DNA of 64,000 nucleotides from Pseudoneobacillus sp042683745 (GCF_042683745.1 NZ_JBHUJX010000008.1:434001-498000), one strand, 5' to 3'; positions 24,856 through 33,278 are shown, counted from the first letter of the stretch. Notes: generated by a model not told the origin, from the letters alone. Numbers and translations: made by a program.

Positions 24856-25815
24856 GTGAGTTGGAATACTAAAGTTACAAACTTATTAAACATCGAATAT
24901 CCCATCATTCAAGGAGGGTTGGCTCATCTCGCTTATTCCGATTTAGCTGCAGCTGTGTCAAATGCTGGCGGGTTAGGACAAATAACGGCTATGTCATTAG
25001 AAAGTCCAGAACAACTAAAAAATGAAATCCTTAAAGTAAAAACAAAAACGAATAAGCCATTTGGGGTTAATTTTGCTATTGGCCAGCACGGGAGACCTTA
25101 CGAAGCTTTTTTAGAGGTGGCGATTAAAGAACAAGTTCCTGTAATTACAATGACAGGAGGCAATCCTGCGCCACTATTCCATCAATTGAAGGGTGTTAAT
25201 ACGAAAAAATTAGTCCTCGTAGCTGCTAAACGACAAGCCCAAAAAGCTGAAGAGCTTGGTGCAGATGCTGTAATGGTAGTAGGGCAAGAAGGGGGAGGAC
25301 ATTTAGGGAAAAATGATATCGGTACGATGGTACTTATCCCTCAAGTAGTTGATGCCGTAAAAATCCCTGTTATTGCTTCGGGTGGAATTGGGGATGGTCG
25401 AGGGCTAATGGCTGCACTTTGCTTAGGCGCGGAAGGGATTGAAATGGGGACAAGATTTATTGCTACAAAAGAATGTGTAGATGCTTCAGAAGCATATAAG
25501 AATAAATTAGTTGATGGAACTGAAAATGATACAGTCGTAATAAAAAGATCCCTTGGAGCCCCAGCACGAGCTATTCACAATGCATGGACGGATAAAATTT
25601 TAGAACTTGAAGATAAAAATGTAGACTATGAACAACTGAAGGATTATATTAGCGGAAAAGCCAATAAAAGGTTTATTTATGATGGAAACTTTGATGAAGG
25701 TTTTGCTTGGGCTGGTCAAGTAATGGGAATGATTAAAGATATCCCTAGTGTCAACGAATTAATGAATCGAATAATCACCGAGGCTAACCATATTAGACAA
25801 AGCTGGTCAAAATGA
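24856..25815 (+). CDS. Nitronate monooxygenase / 2-nitropropane dioxygenase family
   Basis: FMN-dependent TIM-barrel enzyme, 319 residues. It oxidises alkyl nitronates such as propionate-3-nitronate; related folds include FabK enoyl-ACP reductase. N-terminus LLNIEYPIIQGGLAHLAYSDLAAAVSNAGGLG, the mobile-loop GQEGGGHLG, and phosphate-binding IPVIASGGIGDGRGLMAALCLGAEGIEMGTRF. The GTG start at 24856 follows GAAAGGGG; the in-frame ATG at 24835 has no ribosome site. There is no acyl-carrier-protein gene nearby, which makes a FabK role less likely. It is not at this place in B. subtilis, so it is a lineage-specific gene. Confidence 0.88.
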   Translation: MSWNTKVTNLLNIEYPIIQGGLAHLAYSDLAAAVSNAGGLGQITAMSLESPEQLKNEILKVKTKTNKPFGVNFAIGQHGRPYEAFLEVAIKEQVPVITMTGGNPAPLFHQLKGVNTKKLVLVAAKRQAQKAEELGADAVMVVGQEGGGHLGKNDIGTMVLIPQVVDAVKIPVIASGGIGDGRGLMAALCLGAEGIEMGTRFIATKECVDASEAYKNKLVDGTENDTVVIKRSLGAPARAIHNAWTDKILELEDKNVDYEQLKDYISGKANKRFIYDGNFDEGFAWAGQVMGMIKDIPSVNELMNRIITEANHIRQSWSK

Positions 25816-25847
25816 TAATAATGGAAAGCGAGAGGAGTGTGCTTTAA

Positions 25848-26123
25848 ATGGAATATCAATATCCAATTGAACATACATGGACAACAGATGAAATCGTTGA
25901 TGTCATCAAATTTTATGATTGTCTTGAACAGGCTTACGAAAAAGGAATTGATCGTGATTTATTATTAGCTGTATACCGAAGATTCAAGGAGATTGTCCCA
26001 AGTAAAGCAGAAGAAAAGAAATTATGCGGTGAATTTGAAGAGATGAGCGGCTATTCTGCTTATCGTACGATGCAGAAAGTGAAGGATGCAGCTTCTGGTG
26101 ATCGCATTAGAATGAAGAAATAA
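25848..26123 (+). CDS. yktA: UPF0223 family protein YktA
   Basis: Small soluble helical protein of 91 residues, function unknown. Family features: MEYQYPIEHTWTTDEIVDVI, a central VYRRFKEIVPSKAEEKKL and GYSAYRTMQKVK. It lies about 30 bases after the nitronate monooxygenase gene with GAGAGGAG before the ATG, so the two may be co-transcribed. Its stop codon is 3 bases from the end of repeat copy 5. Confidence 0.9.
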   Translation: MEYQYPIEHTWTTDEIVDVIKFYDCLEQAYEKGIDRDLLLAVYRRFKEIVPSKAEEKKLCGEFEEMSGYSAYRTMQKVKDAASGDRIRMKK

Positions 26124-26125
26124 AA

Positions 26126-26384
26126 AAGAAAAGCGACAAGCGCCTTGATCAATCTCGATAAAGAAGACTGGTCGATTGGCGAGAGTAGCGAAGCCAGAGA
26201 CCTAGTCGCACTTATACAAACCGTTTTATGGTTTGCCAAGCTTAGCTTTGCCACCCGGAAAGTCGATCTTTGACATTTTGAGTGCCGAACATTTGACCTC
26301 GAGGTCGACAAAGGCTCGGGCGTCCTGTCGCATTGTAGACACTCGTCCATCCTGTACGTTGGGGCTAGGACGCATACGCTGGAC
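26126..26384 (-). repeat. Dispersed intergenic repeat, copy 5 (longest form, inverted)
   Basis: It reads on the minus strand and holds every block: the 5' block, the GTCGACCTCGAGGTC segment, hairpin 1 (arms GGCACTC / GGGTGGC, loop CAAAGATCG), hairpin 2 (GGCAAACC / GGTTTGT), the extra ~75-base segment with AGGTCTCTGGCTTCGCTACTC, and the GGCGCTTGTCGCTTTTC end. The 3' end lies against the yktA stop codon, again a gene of opposite orientation. Confidence 0.9.
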
Positions 26385-26389
26385 AACAG

Positions 26390-26423
26390 AAGGAGTCACC
26401 ATATATTTGGCTGACTCCTTTTC
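26390..26423 (+). terminator. Terminator between yktA and yktB
   Basis: Stem AAGGAGTCA / TGACTCCTT (26390-26398 with 26412-26420) followed by TTC. It lies beyond repeat copy 5 and ends plus-strand transcripts before the convergent gene. Confidence 0.7.
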
Positions 26424-26430
26424 ATGTAGA

Positions 26431-27051
26431 TTAAGTAAGCTTATATAAAGGCAGAAGAGTTATGAAGGTATTTTCAATTTCTTTCAATAAATCAGAAGAA
26501 GACATTTGAACAACTTCTTCTTTACTAAAATGACGACCGCATAATAGTTCTGCTTTCTTTACTGTCTGAACACGTTGAAATAATTCTTGTACCCCCTTTC
26601 TTCCTAATTTGCTATGAAGGGTTGCTCCAGGCTTCATGTGATCATCTGACCACATAAAGTGAGAAGGGATTTGTTTTTGGATCATTGTTATTTTTTTCTC
26701 AAATTTAGAAGCAATTTCAGCTTTTTGAGGTGCTTCATATATGACAGCAAACCAAATAAATAAGTGGGTTTCCCATAGCCCAATTTGGAAATGGGGCAAC
26801 ATTTTATAACCTCTCGGATTTTTGGAGAAGGCAACCCAAGTATCTTTAGGTGGATTGATAGTCCTGCGCGCATGCTTTGCCACATGTGGAAACATTTCAT
26901 CGCCTGTAATAGATGATAATGTAGGTGTAAAGTGCATTCCTAATGCTTCTAATTTTGGTCTTATCCTCGTTTTAAGCTCTGCCATCCTTGCTTCAAAACC
27001 TTCTATAGTAAATACATCAAAATCTTCATTTGTAAAGCCACTAAATTCCAT
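26431..27051 (-). CDS. yktB: DUF1054 protein YktB
   Basis: Conserved Firmicute protein, 206 residues, UPF0637/DUF1054, function unknown. Seen: MEFSGFTNEDFDVFTIEGFEARM, LSSITGDEMFPHVAKHARRT, a central region with FQIGLWETHLFIWFAVIYEAP and the C-terminal LGRKGVQELFQRVQTVKKAE. There is no membrane segment or signal. The ribosome site AGGAGGAA precedes the ATG on the minus strand. Position next to yktA matches B. subtilis. Confidence 0.9.
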   Translation of the reverse strand: MEFSGFTNEDFDVFTIEGFEARMAELKTRIRPKLEALGMHFTPTLSSITGDEMFPHVAKHARRTINPPKDTWVAFSKNPRGYKMLPHFQIGLWETHLFIWFAVIYEAPQKAEIASKFEKKITMIQKQIPSHFMWSDDHMKPGATLHSKLGRKGVQELFQRVQTVKKAELLCGRHFSKEEVVQMSSSDLLKEIENTFITLLPLYKLT

Positions 27052-27117
27052 TAATAATTCCTCCTGCTAATAATGCCTTAATAGTAACATAACGAAAAAA
27101 CAACTTAAAAGAAAGAT

Positions 27118-27271
27118 ACTTTATCCCACACTTAACGGGCAGTAAGACCCCAACCTCAAGTTTGCTTAGAACATAGAAGATAGGGGGATCAACTACCCGT
27201 AAAGGTCCGATTGGTTCAACTAACCATCAGTGGGGGTGAAGAACCCCCCACTGATGGAAGTTTCACTTTAT
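27118..27271 (+). mobile_element. Structured non-coding element, possible IS200/IS605 relic without a transposase
   Basis: Non-coding stretch between yktB and ykzI with strong pairing potential: ACGGGCAGT (27135-27143) with ACTACCCGT (27192-27200), GGTT/AACC near 27213, and a perfect 13-bp stem CCATCAGTGGGGG / CCCCCACTGATGG (27224-27236 with 27245-27257). It is bounded by the 7-base direct repeat ACTTTAT (27118-27124 and 27265-27271). I recall similar sequences at the right ends of IS200/IS605-type tnpB elements in Bacillaceae, where the guide RNA is encoded, but no tnpA or tnpB remains here. The mobile origin is inferred. Confidence 0.45.
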
Positions 27272-27391
27272 AACGACTGGGTAGACGTCCAATTTTGTTA
27301 CCATTGACAGCTTAAAACATAAGATAATAGTAAAAATAATCAGAAAAAAGAATCGGAAAAATCAATATCATATTGGAAGGAGTGTTGTCCT

Positions 27392-27586
27392 ATGAAACAA
27401 TTGATGAACCAAACGAAAAAGAAAGCAGCCCTAAAAGAAAGAACTGCTGTTCTCAAATTAGAAATGGATTATGAATTAGCGACTTTGTTTGATGCGATAA
27501 AAGATCAAAATGAAGAACAAAAAACAAAATGTATAAACAAATTGGAGAAAATCCGTCAAGAACTTGTTGGCCTGCAGGCTTTATAG
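27392..27586 (+). CDS. ykzI: Small charged helical protein (YkzI-like)
   Basis: A 64-residue protein, almost entirely alpha-helical and charged (KKKAALKERTAVLKLEMDYELATLFDAI). There is no membrane segment, and it probably forms a helical hairpin or coiled coil. GGAAGGAG precedes the ATG. The name rests on position (between yktB and suhB/yktC, where B. subtilis has ykzI) and size, so it is tentative. Function unknown. Confidence 0.65.
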   Translation: MKQLMNQTKKKAALKERTAVLKLEMDYELATLFDAIKDQNEEQKTKCINKLEKIRQELVGLQAL

Positions 27587-27590
27587 ATTC

Positions 27591-27638
27591 AAAAAAAGAA
27601 CGAATTCTGTATATGGCAGAATTCGTTCTTTTTTTGTT
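27591..27638 (+). terminator. Strong terminator after ykzI
   Basis: Perfect 19-bp stem (27591-27609 with 27617-27635), core GAACGAATTCTG / CAGAATTCGTTC, ending in seven T. The A-rich left arm makes it work on both strands. Confidence 0.9.
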
Positions 27639-27736
27639 ACTTATTGAAGAAAAGCGGGAATTATATTACTTGAAAGCAATCGTATTATACAATAAGCTTA
27701 ATTGAATCGAAAAATTTGGAATTTGGAGGAATTTTA

Positions 27737-28525
27737 ATGGAGTGGGAAATAATCAGCGCTTATGCAAAGGAATGGACAAAGGAAGCTGGAGAAAAGATTC
27801 GATCTTCCTTTTCAACGACATTAAATATAACTTCAAAATCAAGCCCAAATGATCTTGTGACTAATATGGATCAGGAGATTGAGCAATTTTTTATTGGAAA
27901 GATTCGTAAGAATTTTCCTAATCATAAAATTTTAGGGGAAGAAGGCTTTGGTGATAAGTTACATAACACAGATGGAGTTATTTGGGTTATTGACCCAATC
28001 GATGGTACGATGAATTTTATTCATCAGCAACGTAATTTTGCTATTTCTGTTGGAATTTATGAAAATGGTATTGGGAGAATGGGAATTATCTATGATGTAG
28101 TTCATGATGAGTTATACGTTGCCTATAAAGGAAAAGGGGCATTTTTGAATAATCAGCCTATCCCCCCCCTTAATGAAGTGACTGTCAAAGAAGCAATCAT
28201 AGGATTAAATGCAATATGGGCAACGGAAAATAAAAGAATTGATTATCGTAAGGTTGTACCATTAGTCCAAGATGTCCGCGGAACGAGATCTTATGGCTCA
28301 GCTGCATTGGAATTGGTTTATGTGGCAACTGGAAGGATAGATGCTTATATAAGTATGAGACTTGCTCCGTGGGATTTTGCAGCAGGTATTATCATTGTTG
28401 AAGAATTAGGTGGGATTTCATCCGATATGTTGGGACAAAAGCTAAATTTGCTGGAGAAAAGTTCCGTCTTTGTTGCAAAACCTGGCTTACATCAGGAAGT
28501 ACTTGAGAAATATATATTGAAATAA
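27737..28525 (+). CDS. suhB: Inositol monophosphatase family phosphatase
   Basis: Mg-dependent sugar-phosphate phosphatase, 262 residues (B. subtilis YktC). Metal-site motifs: GEEGFGD near residue 70, DPIDGTMNFIHQ near 86-97 and WDFAAGIIIVEELGG near 212. The ATG at 27737 has TTTGGAGGA in front; an in-frame TTG at 27716 precedes that site. The substrate may be myo-inositol-1-phosphate or another small phosphate. It is a single gene with terminators on both sides. Confidence 0.92.
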   Translation: MEWEIISAYAKEWTKEAGEKIRSSFSTTLNITSKSSPNDLVTNMDQEIEQFFIGKIRKNFPNHKILGEEGFGDKLHNTDGVIWVIDPIDGTMNFIHQQRNFAISVGIYENGIGRMGIIYDVVHDELYVAYKGKGAFLNNQPIPPLNEVTVKEAIIGLNAIWATENKRIDYRKVVPLVQDVRGTRSYGSAALELVYVATGRIDAYISMRLAPWDFAAGIIIVEELGGISSDMLGQKLNLLEKSSVFVAKPGLHQEVLEKYILK

Positions 28526-28526
28526 A

Positions 28527-28573
28527 ATAAAGAGCAGAAATAGTTATAGAACACTATTTTTGCTCTTTTATTG
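28527..28573 (+). terminator. Terminator after suhB
   Basis: Near-perfect stem AATAAAGAGCAGAAATAGT / ACTATTTTTGCTCTTTTATT around an 8-base loop. It also reads as a terminator for the convergent ylaF gene. Confidence 0.8.
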
Positions 28574-28581
28574 TATAAAAA

Positions 28582-28767
28582 TTACAATTTACCATTTTCT
28601 CTCATCTTCTTTTTGGTTGTAAAACCAAACCCCATGACAAAAACTAAAGCGAGTATACATGCAATAATACCAAGTATACTTCTTTCACCAATCGCAATTC
28701 CAATACCCATAATCGATGCAGTAGCTAGTAAAGCAAAAAATAATAATGGCCACTTAATTTTTTTCAT
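28582..28767 (-). CDS. ylaF: Small membrane protein YlaF
   Basis: A 61-residue protein with two membrane helices: about residues 4-25 (KWPLLFFALLATASIMGIGI) and 31-50, then a basic tail KKKMRENGKL. The chosen ATG at 28767 has GGGGGT upstream on the minus strand; a longer frame from 28800 lacks a ribosome site. It matches the size and place of B. subtilis ylaF, next to and divergent from typA. Function unknown. Confidence 0.75.
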   Translation of the reverse strand: MKKIKWPLLFFALLATASIMGIGIAIGERSILGIIACILALVFVMGFGFTTKKKMRENGKL

Positions 28768-28935
28768 TGATATACCCCCATAATGAGTCAGAAGGCTCAT
28801 CAGTATTTAACAATATAAACATATATAATATATTACACAAAATGCTTATAGTTTTCTACATTAATTGTGGTATAATGTTTTAGTTATAAAAGGACTTGAT
28901 ATTTTGAACCTTATCTCATTAGGAGTTGAACATAT

Positions 28936-30774
28936 TTGAAAATCAGAGAAAATATTCGCAACATCGCTATTATTGCCCACGTTGACCATGGAAAAACAAC
29001 AATGGTTGACCAATTATTAAAACAATCCGGCACTTTCCGTTCTAACGAGCATGTTGAAGAAAGAGCGATGGATTCAAATGATATTGAAAGAGAACGCGGG
29101 ATTACAATTTTAGCTAAGAACACGGCTATTCAGTATAAAGATACCAAAATTAATATTCTTGATACCCCAGGACATGCTGATTTTGGTGGAGAAGTAGAAC
29201 GTATCATGAGAATGGTTGATGGTGTATTACTAATTGTTGATGCATATGAAGGATGTATGCCACAGACTAGATTCGTATTAAAAAAGGCGCTTGAGCAAAA
29301 ATTAACACCAATTGTGGTCGTAAATAAAATTGACCGTGACGCTGCCAGACCAGCAGAAGTGGTGGATGAAGTTATCGATTTATTTATTGAATTGGGAGCA
29401 AATGAAGATCAATTAGAATTCCCAGTTGTATATGCTTCAGGTATTAATGGTACATCAAGCCTAACTCCTGAAAAGCAAGATGAAAATATGCAATCTTTAT
29501 ATGATACGATTGTTGAGCATATCCCTGCTCCGGTTGATAATCGTGAGGAGCCACTTCAATTCCAAGTGGCGCTACTAGATTATAATGACTATGTTGGACG
29601 TATTGGAATTGGTCGTGTTTTCCGTGGGACAATGCGTGTAGGTCAGCAAGTAGCATTAATGAAGCTTGATGGATCGGTTAAACAATTCCGTGTTACAAAA
29701 ATGTTCGGTTTCTTCGGTTTAAAACGCCAAGAAATTCAAGAGGCATTACCAGGGGATTTAATTGCCGTATCAGGAATGGACGATATTAACGTTGGTGAAA
29801 CAGTTTGTCCTACAGAACACCCAGAAGCTTTACCAATCTTAAGAATTGATGAGCCAACATTACAAATGACATTCCTAGTCAATAATAGTCCTTTTGCAGG
29901 TAGAGAAGGAAAATACGTAACAGCTCGTAAAATCGAAGAGCGCCTTCGTTCCCAATTAGAAACAGATGTGAGCTTACGTGTAGAAAACACGGACTCACCA
30001 GATGAATGGATTGTTTCAGGTCGTGGAGAGCTTCATTTATCTATTTTAATCGAGAATATGAGACGTGAAGGCTATGAACTTCAAGTATCTAAGCCGGAAG
30101 TAATTGTTCGTGAAATTGATGGAGTTCGATGCGAACCGATCGAAAGAGTTCAAATAGATATTCCTGAAGAAAATACAGGCGCAGTAATGGAATCGATTGG
30201 TGAGAGAAAAGGCGAAATGGTCGATATGGTTAATAATGGAAGCGGACAGGTTCGCCTAACTTTCATGGTACCTGCACGTGGGTTAATAGGGTATACGACC
30301 GAGTTCTTAACATTAACTCGAGGTTATGGTATCATCAATCATACATTTGATAGTTATCAACCAATGGCGGCTGGTCAAGTTGGTGGAAGACGCCAAGGTG
30401 TACTAGTTTCAATGGAAACAGGTAAAGCGTCTACTTATGGAATTCTTGGAGTAGAAGATAGAGGAATCATTTTCTTAGAACCAGGAACTGATATTTATGA
30501 AGGGATGATAGTCGGAGAACATACACGTGAGAATGACTTGACTGTTAATATCGCGAAAGTAAAGCAAGCGACTAATATTCGTTCGGCGAATAAGGATCAA
30601 ACAACATCCATGAAAAAACCAAGAATTATGTCTTTAGAACAGTCATTAGAGTATTTAAATGATGATGAATACTGTGAAATAACACCTGAATCGATTCGAT
30701 TGCGTAAAAAAATTCTTGATAAAAATGAACGTGAACGTATTGCTAAAAAGAAAAAGTATGCTGAAATGAGCTAA
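28936..30774 (+). CDS. typA: Ribosome-associated GTPase TypA/BipA
   Basis: Translational GTPase of the EF-G family involved in 50S assembly at low temperature and in stress adaptation. It has 612 residues, the same as B. subtilis YlaG. G1 AHVDHGKT (14-21), G2 region RERGITI, G3 DTPGHADFGGE, G4 NKIDR, G5 region YASGING. Domain II follows, then EF-G-like domains III and V, and the BipA-specific C-terminal domain (MSLEQSLEYLNDDEYCEITPESIRLRKKIL). The start is TTG with AGGAG 9 bases upstream. It is followed after ~20 bases by ylaH. Confidence 0.96.
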   Translation: MKIRENIRNIAIIAHVDHGKTTMVDQLLKQSGTFRSNEHVEERAMDSNDIERERGITILAKNTAIQYKDTKINILDTPGHADFGGEVERIMRMVDGVLLIVDAYEGCMPQTRFVLKKALEQKLTPIVVVNKIDRDAARPAEVVDEVIDLFIELGANEDQLEFPVVYASGINGTSSLTPEKQDENMQSLYDTIVEHIPAPVDNREEPLQFQVALLDYNDYVGRIGIGRVFRGTMRVGQQVALMKLDGSVKQFRVTKMFGFFGLKRQEIQEALPGDLIAVSGMDDINVGETVCPTEHPEALPILRIDEPTLQMTFLVNNSPFAGREGKYVTARKIEERLRSQLETDVSLRVENTDSPDEWIVSGRGELHLSILIENMRREGYELQVSKPEVIVREIDGVRCEPIERVQIDIPEENTGAVMESIGERKGEMVDMVNNGSGQVRLTFMVPARGLIGYTTEFLTLTRGYGIINHTFDSYQPMAAGQVGGRRQGVLVSMETGKASTYGILGVEDRGIIFLEPGTDIYEGMIVGEHTRENDLTVNIAKVKQATNIRSANKDQTTSMKKPRIMSLEQSLEYLNDDEYCEITPESIRLRKKILDKNERERIAKKKKYAEMS

Positions 30775-30795
30775 TGAAAGGAGGATAAGTCGAAT

Positions 30796-31128
30796 ATGGA
30801 TGTTAGCGGCCGATTATCCTTTTTTGCGGCATTGTTCCGAGTAGATGAACAGCCAGTAACAGGAATGTGGTTACTTTATATTACAACTATCGTCTTATCC
30901 ATCATTGTATTCAAGCTAGGTTTTGCGAAAAAGTTGCCACTTGCTAAAACGATTATCATTTATATCTTTTTAATTTTAGGTTGTACGATTTTAACCTTTC
31001 TAGGCGTATTTTTACCAGTCGCAGAAGGTTTAGTTGTTGCTTCAATCATTTTAATTATTTATAAAATTCGCCTGAAACAACAAAAGAAAATCGAAGCCAG
31101 TGCGAATTCATCGGAGGGGAAACTGTGA
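30796..31128 (+). CDS. ylaH: Membrane protein YlaH
   Basis: A 110-residue membrane protein with three predicted helices: ~25-43, ~48-70 and ~74-92. The helix 1 region is GMWLLYITTIVLSIIVFKLG. It belongs to the YlaH-like family of unknown function. The ribosome site AAAGGAGG overlaps the end of the typA operon segment, and the last 4 bases overlap the start of the next gene (GTGA), so all three are probably co-transcribed and the last two are translationally coupled. Confidence 0.88.
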   Translation: MDVSGRLSFFAALFRVDEQPVTGMWLLYITTIVLSIIVFKLGFAKKLPLAKTIIIYIFLILGCTILTFLGVFLPVAEGLVVASIILIIYKIRLKQQKKIEASANSSEGKL

Positions 31129-31412
31129 AATCGCTTCAAGATGCCCTTTATAATTGGTTAACGATTAAAGTTGTATGTGACGAGCGTCCAGATGATACGG
31201 CGGCTTTAGAAACGAAAGAACTTTTCGATAATATTTTACAAAAAGATCATGGTGTTTCTGATATCGTCGTCACGACGGATGCTGTCATGTATTATGTAGA
31301 ATATACTCACGCAGACGAACAAAAAAAAGCTAGGTATCCTAGAGAACTTATTGAAATCATGCTTGACCAAATAAATCATGCCCCCGAGAAATATGTAAAT
31401 TATCCTAGTTAA
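31125..31412 (+). CDS. Conserved hypothetical protein coupled to ylaH
   Basis: Soluble 95-residue acidic protein starting at GTG 31125, which overlaps the ylaH stop (GTGA) and has GGAGGGG 9 bases upstream inside ylaH. The sequence suggests a small alpha/beta fold: helix LQDALYNWLTIKVV, acidic ERPDDTAALETKELFDNIL, strands VSDIVVTTDAVMYYVEYTH and helix ELIEIMLDQIN. I do not recognise a named family. The tight coupling with ylaH suggests a shared role. Confidence 0.75.
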   Translation: MKSLQDALYNWLTIKVVCDERPDDTAALETKELFDNILQKDHGVSDIVVTTDAVMYYVEYTHADEQKKARYPRELIEIMLDQINHAPEKYVNYPS

Positions 31413-31415
31413 GTT

Positions 31416-31457
31416 TAATAAAAAAGAGCACGTTGCAAAACGTGCTCTTTTTTATTA
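31416..31457. terminator. Bidirectional terminator between the typA operon and ylaI
   Basis: Perfect 17-bp stem (31416-31432 with 31441-31457), core AAGAGCACG / CGTGCTCTT, with A/T tracts giving T runs on both strands. It serves the plus-strand operon and the convergent ylaI. Confidence 0.9.
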
Positions 31458-31461
31458 CGAT

Positions 31462-31662
31462 TCACCATTCATCTTCATTAGTTTTAGGTCGATTAAATTG
31501 AAATTTTCCAGAGTCTAATCGTACTTTTGTTTTTTCTGCTATTCTTTCATCACAGTCTTTACACATAAATGTATGAATCGGTCGATTTCTTAACCTTTTA
31601 GCTTGTAATGATTCATTTTCAATCGATTCCACTTTATCACAAATGACACATTTTACTTTCAT
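31462..31662 (-). CDS. ylaI: YlaI, zinc-ribbon DUF2197 protein
   Basis: A 66-residue protein with two CxxC knuckles, C5-V-I-C8 and C34-K-D-C37, that should bind one zinc ion. The spacer is basic and the C-terminus polar. It belongs to DUF2197 as I recall. Role unknown; a nucleic-acid or protein-binding zinc ribbon is the plain guess. GAGGTG precedes the ATG on the minus strand. Position matches B. subtilis. Confidence 0.88.
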   Translation of the reverse strand: MKVKCVICDKVESIENESLQAKRLRNRPIHTFMCKDCDERIAEKTKVRLDSGKFQFNRPKTNEDEW

Positions 31663-31841
31663 AATACACCTCGGTTAATAGTTAAATCCTGAATAAATCA
31701 CTTCGTTAAGGTATAGTATATCATTGTTAAGTACATTTGTATAAACGGGGTCATTTTATCAAGATATTCAAAAGACTTGTCAGTTGATGTATGAAATGGA
31801 TAAATGTATGATGATGGTAGTGAAAAGGAGGAAAATGATTA

Positions 31842-32297
31842 ATGCCAAACCAAGTAGAACCAAAACTTATTAAACCATTATATGATGAGCTTCAAAAAGA
31901 GCGTTTTGTCACTCTTGCAACCATTGATTTTGAAACAGGTGGGCCTAATGTAAGTGCTATATCCTGGATATTGGCGAAAGACGAAGAAACTATTTATTTT
32001 GCTGTCGACAACCGCTCAAGAATAATACAAAATATCCAACAAAATGCCAAAGTAGTGATTAATATCATCACAAATGAATCTACTTATTCAATCAGCGGTC
32101 ACGCTTCGCTCAAGGAAGAAAAACTAAGTGATGTACCATTAAAATTAGGCTTAGTTGATGTGAAAATTAATGAAGTACGTGATGTTATGTTTTATGGTTC
32201 GAAAATTACAGTTGAACCACAGTATGATAAAACATACGATAAAGATGCTGCAGCTAGACTTGATAAACAAGTGATGGATGCTATAAGAAAAGCTTAG
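31842..32297 (+). CDS. Pyridoxamine 5'-phosphate oxidase family flavoprotein
   Basis: FMN-binding split-barrel protein, 151 residues. Pattern: KERFVTLATIDFETGGPNVSAISWIL (first strands), TIYFAVDNRSRIIQNIQQNAKVVINI (the FMN phosphate region) and a shorter C-terminal part ending with a helix. The family contains pyridoxamine oxidase, general stress and F420 proteins. The substrate cannot be told. AAAGGAGGA lies upstream. It is not part of the B. subtilis yla cluster as I remember it. The terminator stem starts inside the last codons. Confidence 0.85.
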   Translation: MPNQVEPKLIKPLYDELQKERFVTLATIDFETGGPNVSAISWILAKDEETIYFAVDNRSRIIQNIQQNAKVVINIITNESTYSISGHASLKEEKLSDVPLKLGLVDVKINEVRDVMFYGSKITVEPQYDKTYDKDAAARLDKQVMDAIRKA

Positions 32298-32325
32298 TCA
32301 GATGACTAAGCTTTTCTCATTTTTT
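32287..32325 (+). terminator. Terminator overlapping the end of the flavoprotein gene
   Basis: Perfect 14-bp stem GAAAAGCTTAGTCA / TGACTAAGCTTTTC (32287-32300 with 32303-32316). The stop codon TAG lies in the left arm. TCATTTTTT follows. Confidence 0.85.
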
Positions 32326-32329
32326 AAAT

Positions 32330-32486
32330 GATAAGAAAGTATAGCAACTTTCTGGGTATCGAAGCATTTGCTTGGCAAACCAAAGAACGGTTTGCATATG
32401 TGCGACTAGGTCTCTGTCTTCGTGTTCCTCGCTAATCGCCCAGTCTTCTTTATCGGGTATGGACAAGACGCCACGCGATTTTCTTA
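32330..32486 (+). repeat. Dispersed intergenic repeat, copy 6 (5' deleted)
   Basis: It lacks the 5' block and most of hairpin 1 (only AACTTTCTGGGTATCGAAGC remains) but keeps hairpin 2, GCAAACC-AAAGAAC-GGTTTGC, the GACTAGGTCTCTG segment and the 3' end GATTTTCTTA. It starts with GATAAGAAAGTATA, shared with copy 7. Its 3' end lies 1 base from the stop codon of the oppositely oriented ylaJ. Confidence 0.85.
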
Positions 32487-32487
32487 T

Positions 32488-33072
32488 TTAATCTAGATGG
32501 TGGTTGGATTGTTTTTCTTGTTTGTTATTTAAATTTTTCTGATCTGATTTATTTAATTGCTTTTTAGAATCCTCGATTCCAGACTTTGGTTTTGGATCAA
32601 TAATATCAGCCGGTATTTCTGGCATTAATCTGCCAGAAATATCTGCAAGCTCGTTTATAATCCCCTGAATAGGCTCTCCATTTTCGATATCTTCAGAGAT
32701 CTCTTTTAGCCTTGCTGTTAAATCGGGATCTGCGATAACAATAGCTTTGGCGCCATAAGGATCGTTTTTTAAGCTTTCTGCTACTGAATATTTTATCGAG
32801 CCTACTTGGGACCGATCGATATTTTCCTTCACATCAATACCGACGATCGCATATTTCCCGATTACTACTGCTGTAGCATCGTTAATATTTGGCATACTTG
32901 AGGTAAGTTTCACTAAATGTTGGGCGATTTCTTGGCCTGTTTTACGATCAACTTCTTGAAGAGTAGAATTTTTTACTTGAATTAAATTTTGCTGTTGTTT
33001 TTCTACAACTCCATTATTATTACATCCGCTAATAATGAATAATAAGGTAAGGAGTAGTAATCCTATTTTCAT
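32488..33072 (-). CDS. ylaJ: YhcN/YlaJ family sporulation lipoprotein
   Basis: Lipoprotein of spores, 194 residues. Signal MKIGLLLLTLLFIISGC with lipobox I-S-G-C. The YhcN/YlaJ domain follows, about residues 35-150 (AQHLVKLTSSMPNINDATAVVIGKYAIVGIDV and SVAESLKNDPYGAKAIVIADPDL). The C-terminus is a Lys/Asn/Gln-rich tail. The ATG at 33072 is preceded by TTGGAGGAGA on the minus strand, better than a start at 33093. Family members are made in the forespore and sit in the inner spore membrane or coat. The exact role is unknown. Confidence 0.88.
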   Translation of the reverse strand: MKIGLLLLTLLFIISGCNNNGVVEKQQQNLIQVKNSTLQEVDRKTGQEIAQHLVKLTSSMPNINDATAVVIGKYAIVGIDVKENIDRSQVGSIKYSVAESLKNDPYGAKAIVIADPDLTARLKEISEDIENGEPIQGIINELADISGRLMPEIPADIIDPKPKSGIEDSKKQLNKSDQKNLNNKQEKQSNHHLD

Positions 33073-33278
33073 GAGCAGTCTCCTCCAAATCATTTAACAC
33101 TTTATTGAAATATTAAATCCACCCATTAAGTGAAGCTGTAAATAAATAAACTCTTACCAATCCATTAATATTTATTGTGCAAAAATTCTTCTATCTTTAT
33201 ACGAATAAACATATATTTTAGCAAAGTCCCATCTTACTGTTTACACAAATTATAGACACTAGATCAGGAGGCGACAGA

